64,000 nucleotides of DNA, from NCBI RefSeq assembly GCF_021134715.1, contig NC_060017.1, forward strand, positions 2,542,001-2,606,000. The letters run 5' to 3'. The notes below the pieces were generated by a model. It saw only the letters and a list, made by a program, of their open reading frames with translations. It ran no database searches and had not been told where the DNA came from. A program made the position numbers and the translations under genes. Below are positions 1-11,267 of the stretch, piece after piece. The DNA is from Daphnia pulex. Its lineage: Eukaryota > Arthropoda > Branchiopoda > Diplostraca > Daphniidae. Within the stretch, counting starts at the first letter, position 1, and every line of letters begins with the position of its first letter.

Positions 1-304
1 TGTGGCGTAAATGACCAGCTGTTATTCATAAGTCACGTTCATGTAAGCTATTTCAAGGTTGGCTGCAAGTGAAAAAAGAAAGAAAAGAAAATGAATGGCA
101 AACGATGAAGGAAGTCGACGACGACTAGGAATAATCAAAAGAGATTCCAATCTCCCCAAGGTTGATTGGTCGCCAGATTTCAATATGCAGCAATTTCCCT
201 TTAACTATTACCATATTAGTTTTCTTTTCTTTTTCTTTTCTCTTTGGGATGTTTTATCAATCTCCATTTTCGTATTTGATCTAACGGTATTATGTTTATT
301 TTAG
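1..304. other. Flanking or intron sequence before first visible GAS2-like exon
   Basis: I see no convincing exon here. The stretch ends in a T-rich tract and an AG at 303-304, which acts as splice acceptor for the GAS2-like exon that follows. It is therefore most likely intron of that gene, whose first exon or exons lie outside the window. Confidence 0.5.
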
Positions 305-2490
305 ATTTGGATTACTTGACGTCGTCCAACTTTATGGATATGCTGGACACTGGCGTCCTGATTTGCCACCTGGCGCGACGCATTCAAGCCATAGCCAAGG
401 ACGTCGTTACGAGCCGCTCGAGGGCCCTGTTCGGCGGTGACGCCGCCGACGCTACTTCGAAATATGACGGTGCTAGTGCGGCCGCTCTCCTCAACGGCTC
501 GTCGGATAACGTGAAACAGGCACAACAATACCTCCAAGCGCTCCTCAGGAGTGCCAACAATCAAGCAAATCTCCTAGCCGCAGCCAAGGTCTCTATATAC
601 TTCGTATTCGCGTCTCCTTTTTCCGACTCTGGGCCGTTTTTCTCTACTTATGTCAATAGACACTGTATCGTAAAAAATACAGATACTTAAAATATGGCCA
701 GCCAAAGTAGTCAAAAGTGTGGCCCAGCTAGGTGATTATTTTGCCTTTTGGTGAAGAAAGCGAAAAAAAAAATTACGGGGCTGCTGGCCGTGGGGTTGAA
801 TACGTAAGCAGCTAGGCTATTTAATAGACACGAATATGAAATGACTGTGATGGCAACGAATCCGTTAAAAGAGTAGTACAAGGGAAAAGAAGAAAGAACC
901 ATATTTGCAAAACCAAACAAAAAATCATCTTGTCGAACATGTTGCTGCTGCGTACCTTTAGATTCCTCATCCTCCTCTTCTTCTTCTTATTTTCGTCTAA
1001 CAGTTACAAAACGCGTTGGCACCCTGAAAGTGTTCAAGATTGATGAATTTGACATTTTCCGCGAATAGAACTCGTTTTTCTTTTTCTGTTTGAGTTTGAA
1101 TTGATCAATGACTTGGATTTGTTCCCTAGACTTGATGGGTGTCTGGTCCGTAAGAAAAAGAAAAGACGCAGAGAAAAGGCCATTTCTCTTTTCATGTACT
1201 ACTACGTCTAGTTGCTGCCTTCTTTTTGTGTATCTTTCCAACTTTAAATAATAGTTTGAATGCCGAATATGGTCCTATAGATGGGGCTCGGGCTTTTCTT
1301 GGTATCTACCCGGCCAAGATAGCACCATCCAGCTGAGCGATTCTCTTAGCGCACATACACTTTACTTTGTATCTATAATGTTTATTCTTCGTTGTATTTA
1401 CTTGGTTCCTCTTGTCCTCCGATGACTAATGTTTAACTCGGTTTTCCAAGATGATACAAAACCACTCTACCGCAGATTAATCACGCAGGTTTTCTCTCAC
1501 TCTCAAGGCTGCTGCCATTATGATTAAAATGGTAAAATGATGAGGGGAGTTTTAAGGTGAATACAAAAAAGATCATGAAAGAAAAATTTAATGGAAAAAT
1601 AAACCAATGGCACCTTAGAAATGGGAAAATGGAATAAGCCGGTTTTGGTGATGCCGTTAAAATTACAGAGCTCACCAGGACTCGACTAAAAGAGTAGAAT
1701 GATTGAGTCAGCGAGTTGATTAATAAGATTCCCCCCCTTGTTAATGTCTTGTCGCCATTGTCTTGCTGTTGATGTTGTTAACCTATTCCTCGTTATTATT
1801 ACATTTTCACAGGCTGTGCCTCAAGGGAGGGTCCGGTGCTGGGAACGAGCGGCCAAGGGCAGCTTCTTCTCTCGCGAGAACGCCTGTAATTTTTTGAACT
1901 TTTGTCGACAGCTGGGCATCCACGAAAATCTCCTGTTCGAGAGCGAAGATTTAGGTACGTCCTATGTGTTTTTTTTTTCTTCTTTGCCTTCTATTTTAGA
2001 ATTTTGTTCATCTCCCATTTTTGATGAATTCCATCAAACTGACGTGCTGTGCCCGTAAATGCTTTTTTTTTATTGTAATTTTGGTTCGTTCGAGCCCTTC
2101 CCAAATGATAGCTAAAGAAGTTACGACAAAAAAACAACAACATTTGATTGTAAGTAACGTCCGGCTTGAAGGAACCGCTCGTTTTGATAAGCGATAGGAA
2201 GCTAATGGGAAATGACCGAACCCATCCGATCCATTGTTCTCGTATGCGATAGTGAAAACGACACGGGAAGCCCGTTGCCATTTCCTCTTCTTTCTTTTAT
2301 CTGAAATTGCAAGATTTCAAATAGTATGAGTGATGATGGGCCAGAAAACCACCGAGTGCCTCACTCACTTTTTTTTGGTTCCTCCTGACCAGCGCGTGCC
2401 TTGCGGAACAATGGCGGTTTTTCACTCATCATCATTGCAGTTCTTGTTCCTCAACAGCATAACGCTAGAGAGAGAGAAGAATCACGGCAG

Positions 2491-2523
<33 letters not shown>

Positions 2524-5500
2524 CATTTTTTCTCATTTTTTTAATGGGCTATAAAGGTCCTTTTTTAGTGGAATCCCCCAAGTTTGCAGCGAATCCACCA
2601 TTTTTCTCTTGTTATTTTTCCTCGGATCCTATCCGCACTCTGCGGGCTACACATCCTACACGCTATAGGCAGACTGTGTATAGCCATATCCGGAGCGAAT
2701 GTGATTTGTGTAGTCTCTCCCGTTATCTTATTATTTTGTGTGTGTTTCCTTCATCGGTTGGAAACTCGTCAAGTTCCTTTCTAAAAAAGGCAAAAAACAT
2801 CCGAAAAAGAAAGAAGAAGAAAAAAAGGATTTTAAGATTGAGATGAAGTCCAAAATTCTCTTAAATTCTTTCATGCGTGCGGATGCCGTGATGTGTTGTT
2901 TAGTTTGTTCACGACACACAAAACTTGCGCTGCAGAGAAAGAAAGAGAGAACATCATCATGATTGAAGGCGTGGGGGGGGGGAAGGCTGACGTTATTCTG
3001 TAGATAGATGGTGCCTTGTCTTCGACTATCTTTTTTGTTTTTCTTTTCTTTCCGTACCTTCGTTTTGAAACGTCAATATCATCGTTGGTTACGTTAGGTT
3101 AGATTGCGTGTGCCAGAGTTTACTTGATGTTATAATGTGTGTGTGTGTGTGCCGTTGTTGTGTTTGTTTGTTTCCTCGGGTCTTCCGTTTGATGAAGCAC
3201 CGGAATTTCCCTTCAACGTCAAGAGATTTATTTATGTAACCCGCGTTTGGCTGGTCGATTGTCGTCAGGTGTCGAGAGAGAAAGAGATGGGCCGGAATCT
3301 CTTTATCTAGCTCCGTCGTCGCTCCATCTCCCACATGTATATGAGAGCCAGAATCGGCCCGAGTTTTGTTGTGGCTTTTTTCATTTCTTTTATTCATGCG
3401 CCACCGCCCTGCGCCGAAGAGATGCGGCCATCCATCGCCTTATAGGACGGACGGACAGTACACATTAAAAACGCAGACTTTCCTACTGCTGTATTTCTTT
3501 TCTTTTTTCTTTTTTGTGGCTGGAATTGGAAATGATTTCGACGGGCGCAGACAGCTCTCTCTCGCACTCTAGTCTCTCTGATTTTTGTTACAACTTTCTC
3601 GCCAAGCTCCGAAATGGATCAATGTCGACGAGTCGATGTCTAGCGTCAGGAGATTAGCATAGTTTTTGCACGGTCAAATGCATTGAAAAAAGCCAGCCCA
3701 ATGATTATCATTCTGGCATAACTGTTTATGCTCGACTCTGTGAGTGTGGGAGCGAGAAAGGAGAAGAAAAAGAGATGGAGGAGAAAAATTTCATTCGTAT
3801 GACTGATGATGGAGCCGAGTGTGTTGCTGTTTTAGGATAGATATCTACCCTATGTTGGCTGCAAGGCGGGTTCTGAGCTGTAACGATGATGGATCGCGGT
3901 TGCGTGTTATGAAATATGAATTAAAGACATGTTTTCCTTCTTTTTTGTTTTTTTTTTTGTTTTTCTTGCGTTGTCTTGGTTGTTGGTGGTGTTGTTGCTG
4001 CGCGTGCTCCCATACAGTGCTGCACGGACAGCCGAGGAATGTGATCCTGTGCCTACTGGAGTTGGGGCGGGTGGCCGGTCGCTTGGGCATGGAGCCCCCT
4101 GGACTGGTGCAACTGGAACGCGAGGTGGACCTACAAATCGAACGGTACCAATGCGGTCTGGAACAGATGACGGCCAATCTCCTTCGTCTGCGTGATGATA
4201 ACGATGACGATGATCACGTTGATAATGTTGATCATAATAACCATTCTGCTCCTCAAACCACCAACGAACCTTTAACCCCCTCTGATGATCGAAAGGCCAT
4301 CGCCGAGCCGTCAAACAACGACGTGATGGGCCACGACGAAGCCGAACAAAATCCTGTAGCTCACCTCAACAGGTCCGTTTCTTCTTCTTCTTCTTCTTCT
4401 CTTTCTACTTCGACTTCTTCACTAGTTTTTCATTGGCTTTTGCTTGGCAGCGGTGGATGATGACGGACGTTTCACGTATAATTCTCCGATTGTTTGTTGT
4501 TTTATGACTTCCTCACACGTGCAAACAAAGTCATTGGACTCTGCTTTTCTTACGCAGCGGGTCTCTAATCCTACAGCTCTCTAAAAAAAGCAGAAAAGAA
4601 AATGCCTGCAACCGCCTACATGTTTCTAATCTAATCACTTAATCCAGTCGGTTGGACAATCGTTTGTTTACAGTACGTGAAACGGGCCTTGTAATTTTTA
4701 AAACCGCAAATGTAAATACCAGTCAGCTCTTGAATAATAGATTAATGCTAAACAGAAAAACAAAAAAAAACAAAACAAAAAATAAATAAATAAATAAAAG
4801 AAATTGAATAATAAAAATAAAAATCTCACCCACTGGGATGTAGCCAAACAACTCCTGACTAAAATCGGACCTGTTCACGAATTCTAACTGGCAGATCTCT
4901 AACGTACTCGGTGAATGCGAAATTGGACGGCCATGACCACGAGTCAATACTAACCCGGTGCGAGCCGCCTACGAGTGACGATTCCCCTACACTTCTTCCG
5001 GTGATCCGGACTGACGACAATCCAGCCTGTCGTTCTCCCGTGTCACCGTCTCCGTCCATAACCTCAACCACTTCTACCACCACGACTAACGCCAGCCAAA
5101 CTCCTTCGATTGTTTGCAGACAAGCCGATGAGGTGAGTTCATCTCCTTCTTCTCCGACCAACAGCTACGGCAGATTGCCCTTCAGCCGGCCCATCAAAAA
5201 TCCATCCGAATTAGACAAAAAGGTCAGAGTCGTCGCCATTCTCCCAGCTGAAAAACACACACAAAAAAACAAACCAAAAACAATCCAAACATTCGTAGAG
5301 GCTTCGATACATAATGCACCAAATTAAATTGGCTTTTTGATTCATTTCGGGATTGTCAATCCGAGCTTCCGTTAGAGTTACCTGCTGGTCGCTTACCCTG
5401 AAGAACAATTTTCTGGTTCGATTGAGATGTCTTGCTGATTCCCAATTTTATTGTCTTGACAGGTGGAGCACTTTTTGTTGAAATCCCAAGCTGAGTGCCG

Positions 5501-6642
5501 GTGTGCGGAAAAGTACTGCGATCGTCTCAAAATTTACAAGATATCCGAAGGGCTCTATCGAATCGGAGACCGGAACGTCTTCATCCGTGTATGACATTTT
5601 TCCCTAACGAATTTTTCCAGTAGTACCTGCTATTATTATTTTTTTGAGGCTCATTTTTTCTGTTTGTTTGTTTGTTTCCCCTTCACTTGTTTCTTTTTCC
5701 ATAGTTATTCAAGGATCGTCACGTCATGGTCCGCGTTGGAGGAGGATGGTATGGCATTTACCGTTAATACGAACATATTAGATTTATTGCTTACATTATT
5801 TTGGTACACGTCAATTGATAAATACAAAATAGGGACACGCTTGAGCACTATCTCATCCGTCACGATCCATGCCGTCGCGGCCATGACCACAGCCGCAGCC
5901 CTACTCCAGAGTGCGGAGGCCGGCCAAGGCTGTCTAACGGAACCATCAGTCCGGTGGGCCCACCGCTTATGACCAGCTCCACTCCCTGTCTGTCACACGA
6001 GGTATACGTTTAGCCTTGCCTTTTTAATGAGCCCCCATTTACATGATTTCACTTGATTTCGCTCAATTCGTTTCCAAGGCGAGGGGCAGGACACCGGAGA
6101 AAATTATAATGACGCCGACGACGTCGACGACCAACGTCGGAAGCAACGGTCGCAGGAGGTACGTCGGTCGCAGTCTCACTATGGATCTAAATCAGCAAAT
6201 CAACGCCCATTTTAGCACGAATTCGATCGGGACGACGCCAACGAGCCGACGGAGTTCCACAACCTCCAACTCGGCTTCGAGTTTCACCACGCATACCAAG
6301 CTGTCCACCTTGACAGCAGCCTACAAGGTATTCTCGAAGAGCCTATGCGCTCATGATGATTGATGATTAAAGATCGATCTTTTTTTTTTGGCTGCATCAT
6401 AGCAGGAAGGGACTCTCTCACCTACGGGTCTGACACCTACGGCACTGACACCGGAGCTGAGCAAAACGACTGGCTTCAACTTCGGAAGAGCTCCGATGAT
6501 TCCCGGACGGAACGGTTCTTTTAACGCTGGAAATAGCGTCAAACGATCAAGACCCACGCCCGTCTACAACCGTTCACGGACCACCGATCTGTCCGACTTG
6601 GCCCGACGCACCAGCGCTCTCATCTCCCCCTCTCTACGCTAA
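305..6642 (+). CDS. GAS2-like cytoskeletal linker protein (pickled-eggs type), 5' partial
   Basis: GAS2 family proteins link actin filaments to microtubules through an N-terminal calponin-homology (CH) domain and a C-terminal GAR domain. Visible exons: 305-588, 1813-1954, 4018-about 4371, about 4893-5221, 5461-5589, about 5705-5748, about 5834-6000, about 6079-6330 and about 6412-6642. The CH domain shows [39 protein letters not shown] and [13 protein letters not shown]. The GAR domain shows [29 protein letters not shown] and [18 protein letters not shown] Ser/Thr/Pro-rich linker separates them, and the tail is Ser/Thr/Arg-rich, as in microtubule-binding tails of this family. The first visible exon starts in mid-codon, so the gene begins before the window. 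The introns at 589-1812 and 1955-4017 are long for this genome. An Ala/Ser-rich insert of about 40 residues lies inside the CH domain. Family assignment is secure; orthology to Drosophila pigs is inferred. Confidence 0.93.
2492..2523. repeat. (TA)n microsatellite followed by poly-T
   Basis: A run of TA dinucleotides passes directly into a T-tract inside the long second GAS2-like intron. It is simple sequence with no coding content. Confidence 0.9.
3136..3151. repeat. (TG)n microsatellite
   Basis: About eight TG dinucleotides lie in the second GAS2-like intron. Confidence 0.9.
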
Positions 6643-7328
6643 CGACTTCATGTTCTTTCAGGTTCCTTTATAGTTACTAACATAACGTAAAACAACTACT
6701 GGTCTAATGGTATACAACACATTAGCGTCACTGTCTTCTTAAAAAAATAATAATAATAAGGAAACAATACGTTTAAACGTTTGTAAATAACCGCAACTAA
6801 CACTTTGTGTGTGGTTGGCGATCCTGGTGAAAAGATCCTTGATTTCATCGCCACTTTTAGTTAAACATTACCAAATAATAATTCGTCGTGGCCATAGTTG
6901 CACGTACATAATGACAAGATTTAACTCTGTTCCTCTCTGACCGTCGGTGCCAGATCTGTTGATTTGTGTTCTGTTACAATAACCATTACAAGTTGTCTCA
7001 CCACTATTCAAAGGTCTTCTTGTTCTCACTGGGACGTCCAACTTGGAGGTGAAAGGCGGAACGGAAAATAGTGTAGTGCTCCGCAGAAAGTCCGATTTCA
7101 ATTGTTTTTATAATGCAAAAGAGTTGTATTGGCAGAAAACAAGATTGGTTATCTCAATGATGACCGTGAAATTTTGGTAGGAAAAAAAAGTCTAATCTAG
7201 TGATTTAAATTAAGTATGAGTAATGAGTAAATCACATAATTGAATAATGGTATAATATCGTCAACACTGGTTTCCTTTAGGGTTGGCCATTGCACTAAAT
7301 TTCCAAAAAAGGTCATTTCTCCTTTTTT
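6643..7328. other. Intergenic space between convergent genes
   Basis: This is the 3' flank of the GAS2-like gene (+) and of UDP-glucose dehydrogenase (-), which converge here. It is AT-rich, with AATAA-type motifs near 6747-6760 that could serve the GAS2-like transcript. I see no supported gene. Confidence 0.6.
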
Positions 7329-9207
7329 TTAAACGTTATTTGCTCCACCCCAGTTTTGTGCCTGTAAATGAACATTGGAAACCTGTTTCAAATCACACCG
7401 GATAAAACAATTTGTTTTTACAAACCTGGAAGCTCTCTCCTGGGCGTTTCCCGATCGTCTCGACATGGAAACCGATTTCAGATAAGGCAGAATGATTAAG
7501 AATCTTGCGTCCGTCGAAAACAAATGCTGGTTTCAACATCGAATCATACATTCGTTGATAATCGTAAGTCTGTTTTCATTCAGAGAAACATTTTGCATAA
7601 TTTATCATTCAAATAAAAAAAAGTTCTGCCAACACTTACGGAAAATTGATCCCATTCCGTGCATATTACGAGTGCGTGAGTGCCCTTGGCAGCCTCGTAG
7701 GGGTCCTCATGAATAGTGACACCAGTTTTTTCATCCGATTGATCCAAATCCAGTAGTATTTGGGCTCTTTCGACCTAATTCCAAAAGTATTAACTGAGTA
7801 AATTGAAAATGCAATTTGCTGTAACAACGCTAACTTACTTTAGGATCGAAAATATGAAGACAAGCTCCTTCTTCTAGGAGATGTTTGGCCACGTAAATCG
7901 CAGGCGATTCGCGAGTGTCACCAGTGTTCTTTTTAAATGCAAATCCCAAAATTGCAATGTGCTTATCCGTAATGGTGTTGAACATGGCTTGAACGATTCG
8001 TTGGCCAAACCGCGATTTTTGGTATTCGTTCATGTCAATCACTTGCTGCCAATATGCTGCAACACTCGTCAAGTTGAGGGATTCGCTGATGTAGACCAAA
8101 TTGAGAATATCTTTTTGAAAGCAACTCCCACCCCATCCAACGGAAGCCTACACGAATATGTGATTATTAGATGCACGGTTCTCGGAGCCTTGCGTGATAT
8201 TGAAGTTCTCGGTATGAATATTATATGTACCAAACGCCATGTCAATCAAGTACAGTACCTGGAGGAATTTAGGGCCAAGACGGGAGTCGAGTCCGATGGC
8301 CTTGGCAACTTCACTGACATCAGCACCCGTCGCTTCACAAACTGCAGATATGGCATTGATGCTTGAAATTCGTTGCGCTAAGAATGCATTGGCAGCCTTA
8401 TACGTCACATGCAGAATTAAATAATTAATCATTTTCGTCATACTGTGAAATCTTATAAATTTACCAATTTTGAAAGCTCCGAAGACCAAGTGTTCATTTT
8501 AATGATTTTCTCCGCCGGAACCCAATGATGATACACCCAAGACAGGGCATCAATTGCTTTTCTTCCCTCATCACTCTCCTCGCCGCCAATGAGTACACGA
8601 TCGGGATTTGTAAGATCATTCACAGCAGTACCTTCAGCCAAGAACTCGGGATTTGAAAGCACTTGATAGCTAACTCCAGGTTTTGTGTTAGCTTTCAATA
8701 CATTTACAATGGATGCTGCTGATCTAACGGGAACAGTGCTCTTTTCCACGATAATTTTGCTTCGGTCGCACACTTCGGCGATAAGTCGAGCGCAAGATTC
8801 GACAAACTAAAGAATTGGTGATAGAATAATGATTAATTTACTACAGTTAATTAGGTCATTAATACCTTCAAGTCTGCAGCACGGCCTTTGCCCAAACCAA
8901 AAGTTTTGGTTGGTGTATTGACAGAAATGAAAATCAAGTCTGCCTCCTTCAAGGCAGGAACCATGTCAGTAGAGAAAAACAAGTTTTTGCCTCTACATTG
9001 CTTTACAATTTCTTCAAGTCCTGGTTCAAAAATGGGTAGTTTTTCAGAGTTCCACTGGTTTATTCGTAGCTCATTCCTGTCTACTACAGTCACTTGAATG
9101 TCAGGACACTTGAGAGCCAAAATACTGCAAGTAGGGCCACCCACATAACCAGCACCAATGCAGCATATCTTGCGAATAGGAGCTTCGGCTGTTGTATTAG
9201 CTGCCAT
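7329..9207 (-). CDS. UGDH: UDP-glucose 6-dehydrogenase (sugarless type)
   Basis: This cytosolic enzyme oxidises UDP-glucose to UDP-glucuronate with two NAD+, supplying glycosaminoglycan synthesis and glucuronidation. Seven exons can be followed: 9207-8866, 8806-8465, 8396-8259, 8147-7839, about 7774-7641, about 7565-7424 and about 7366-7329. The NAD-binding loop [18 protein letters not shown] lies near residue 18. [20 protein letters not shown] and [20 protein letters not shown] follow. The catalytic cysteine sits in [10 protein letters not shown], and the C-terminal UDP-binding domain has [19 protein letters not shown] and [14 protein letters not shown]. The last intron has a good acceptor and adds a short tail ending QNWGGANNV; without it the frame would stop about 10 codons after the preceding exon. 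Length of about 470 residues is normal. The gene is divergent from PGAP2, and 880 bp separate their start codons. Confidence 0.96.
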
Positions 9208-10087
9208 ATCCTTTTCTAATAACCTACAGATTTTGTATCACCTATTTAGTAAAATAAAAAATATAAATTAGCTTTAAAATTGTTATCATGGCAAGAGGGA
9301 TTCCAACTTCACTAAACCCTACATCCATCACATAATAAGAAGCAAACATAAATGCAAAATTAAAACCAACAAGGCAGCTTTTTTATTTGATCTACAAACC
9401 TTAAAAGTTCAACTGGAAATGAAGATATCACCACACCAAATAGAGATCAACAAGTAGGACAAGAAGAAATAACGAAGCACAAAGTGGGCGAGTCTTGTCC
9501 TTGTGTATACGTGGAGCAGTGTTGTGAAATTTGACGTCTATTTGACATGTACCAAAACTACCCATTGTTTAAAAAAAGGCCGATGACCGGAAAGGCTATA
9601 CGAGGGCGGGGAAGCAGGTAGTACATAGGGAAGAAAATGAAGTAATCGAGGTAGCAATCGTTATCGTTTCTCTTTTTTAAAAGCCAGCAGAAGCTAGCAG
9701 ACAACAAAAAAAAAGCAGACGATCTTTTAGACGATAAATTCAATTTGTTATTTTTGTGCATGTGCAATTTACTGGGTGTAATCAAACTTTTTTTGTGAAC
9801 AAGAGAAATTTTATTTATTTACGTACTATCAATTCTTATCATGTCGTAAACTCTAGAATCCATGTCGAGTTGATGTGGGTTGGTTCGGAAACAACTACAG
9901 AGATAAACTGTTGCCCAACTAAGTTAACATGTTGCAGGTTTCTAACTAAGTGGCATGATCTTTCACTAAAACATTAACAAACATGTAAGTTCTACATGTA
10001 TGTTCTACATAAAACATCAAATCATATAAATATTCAACATTTTCATTCTGTTGTATTAACTATTTGGTTGTGTTTCAATAAGATACC
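9208..10087. promoter_or_regulatory. Probable shared promoter region of UGDH and PGAP2
   Basis: This intergenic stretch separates two divergent start codons (UGDH on -, PGAP2 on +). It should hold both promoters and 5' untranslated regions. No clear TATA box or long reading frame is seen, and the limits of the promoters cannot be set by eye. Confidence 0.45.
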
Positions 10088-11064
10088 ATGGCAAAAGTAG
10101 GTGATCGTGTTCTATTTAGAACTGTTACTGTGTTAACAGTTATGCTGCCACTCTTTGGCTTTATTGTATGTGTAGCTTGGTCTTTAATTTTTGACTTCAA
10201 AAGTTCAACTGCTACCCATTGTGGAGTAAGTAATTGATATTTTTTGTTGCTTTCCACTTAATTTTGCTCATCGTTGTGTATGTTTTGTACATAGGTGCAC
10301 AATTACCTGCCATCAGTATCAGCTGCAATTGGGGACTATCTCCCTCAAAGATATATTTGGAGATTTGTTATAGCATTACATACAATTCCCAGGATCCAGA
10401 TAGCCTTTGTTTACTATGCATACTTCATGTCTATTCTTGCCAAATGGCATGAGAATTCTGTGTTATTGAACTGCATATTGAATCTAGTTGAAATCTTGTC
10501 TCTCTTTGGTCTCACTTTCATATCCTCCACTGACAATTACAGTAAGTAGTATAGACAGTAGAAGTTGACTTTTGTAACTTATTTGAATTTTATAATTTTA
10601 AATGTTACATTTTATTTTTGTTTTACAGCTATCCACAAATTTTTTTTTATCACATTCCTCCTTACTTCGACATTTTACATGGCTTTATCAATCTGTCTTC
10701 TGGGACATCGGATAACGGCCCCCAACGCGTTAGAAGTCAAATCTGGTCGATATAAAAAACGCTTGTTTGTTACAACGCTTCTTGCTGTTTTTGGAGCCGT
10801 ATATTTTTTTGCTCGTCATAACAACTACTGTGAACCAATGAGTAAGTAATATCCTCTAACCAAATTAACCAGATTGAGAGGCACTTGTGTAAACATTAAC
10901 AAAAATTTGATTATTTCTATCTAGTGTACACATGGTTTGCCTTGTGTGAGTATCTGGTTATTCTCTGTAATATGGCATTCCACATGACAGCATATTGGGA
11001 CTTCCCGCATCGAGAATGGAGCCTGCGGCCATCACCTGACGTTCGCCAACAATTTCGAGTTTGA
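10088..11064 (+). CDS. PGAP2: Post-GPI attachment to proteins factor 2 (PGAP2/FRAG1 family)
   Basis: PGAP2 is a Golgi multi-pass membrane protein needed for fatty-acid remodelling of GPI anchors. The start ATG at 10088 has a good context (ACCATGG). Four exons are separated by short introns: about 10088-10225, 10295-10541, 10629-10840 and 10923-11064. The protein of about 245 residues matches usual family length. It shows several hydrophobic segments, for example MLPLFGFIVCVAWSLIF near the N-terminus. The family signature follows: HNYLPSVSAAIGDYLPQRYI, then WRFVIALHTIPRI, KWHENSVLLNC, TSTFYMALSICLLGHR and AFHMTAYWDFPHREW. The C-terminus QFRV is short. I see no anomalies. Confidence 0.94.
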
Positions 11065-11267
11065 CATCCTGCAACACTGGATTTTTCTCCCGCCCTTTTC
11101 ACACTCCCCCTAGCACAACTTACATATGTAAAGTGATTGACTACCTTCAACTCCCATACTGTGAAACACTCGATTGAACGAAGCCAATACATCTGGCCCC
11201 TCGTCAACGCACATGGAGGCCATTTTAATTATCCCATTAATCAATTCAGTTTAGATTGAACACAATC

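Noticed and set aside
3819-4460. Long plus-strand frame of 213 codons read as one unspliced protein
   Set aside because: Only 4018-4371 is coding (CH-domain end and linker); the 5' part is intron with a pyrimidine tract, and the Ser run after 4371 is a (TTC)n run within the next intron.
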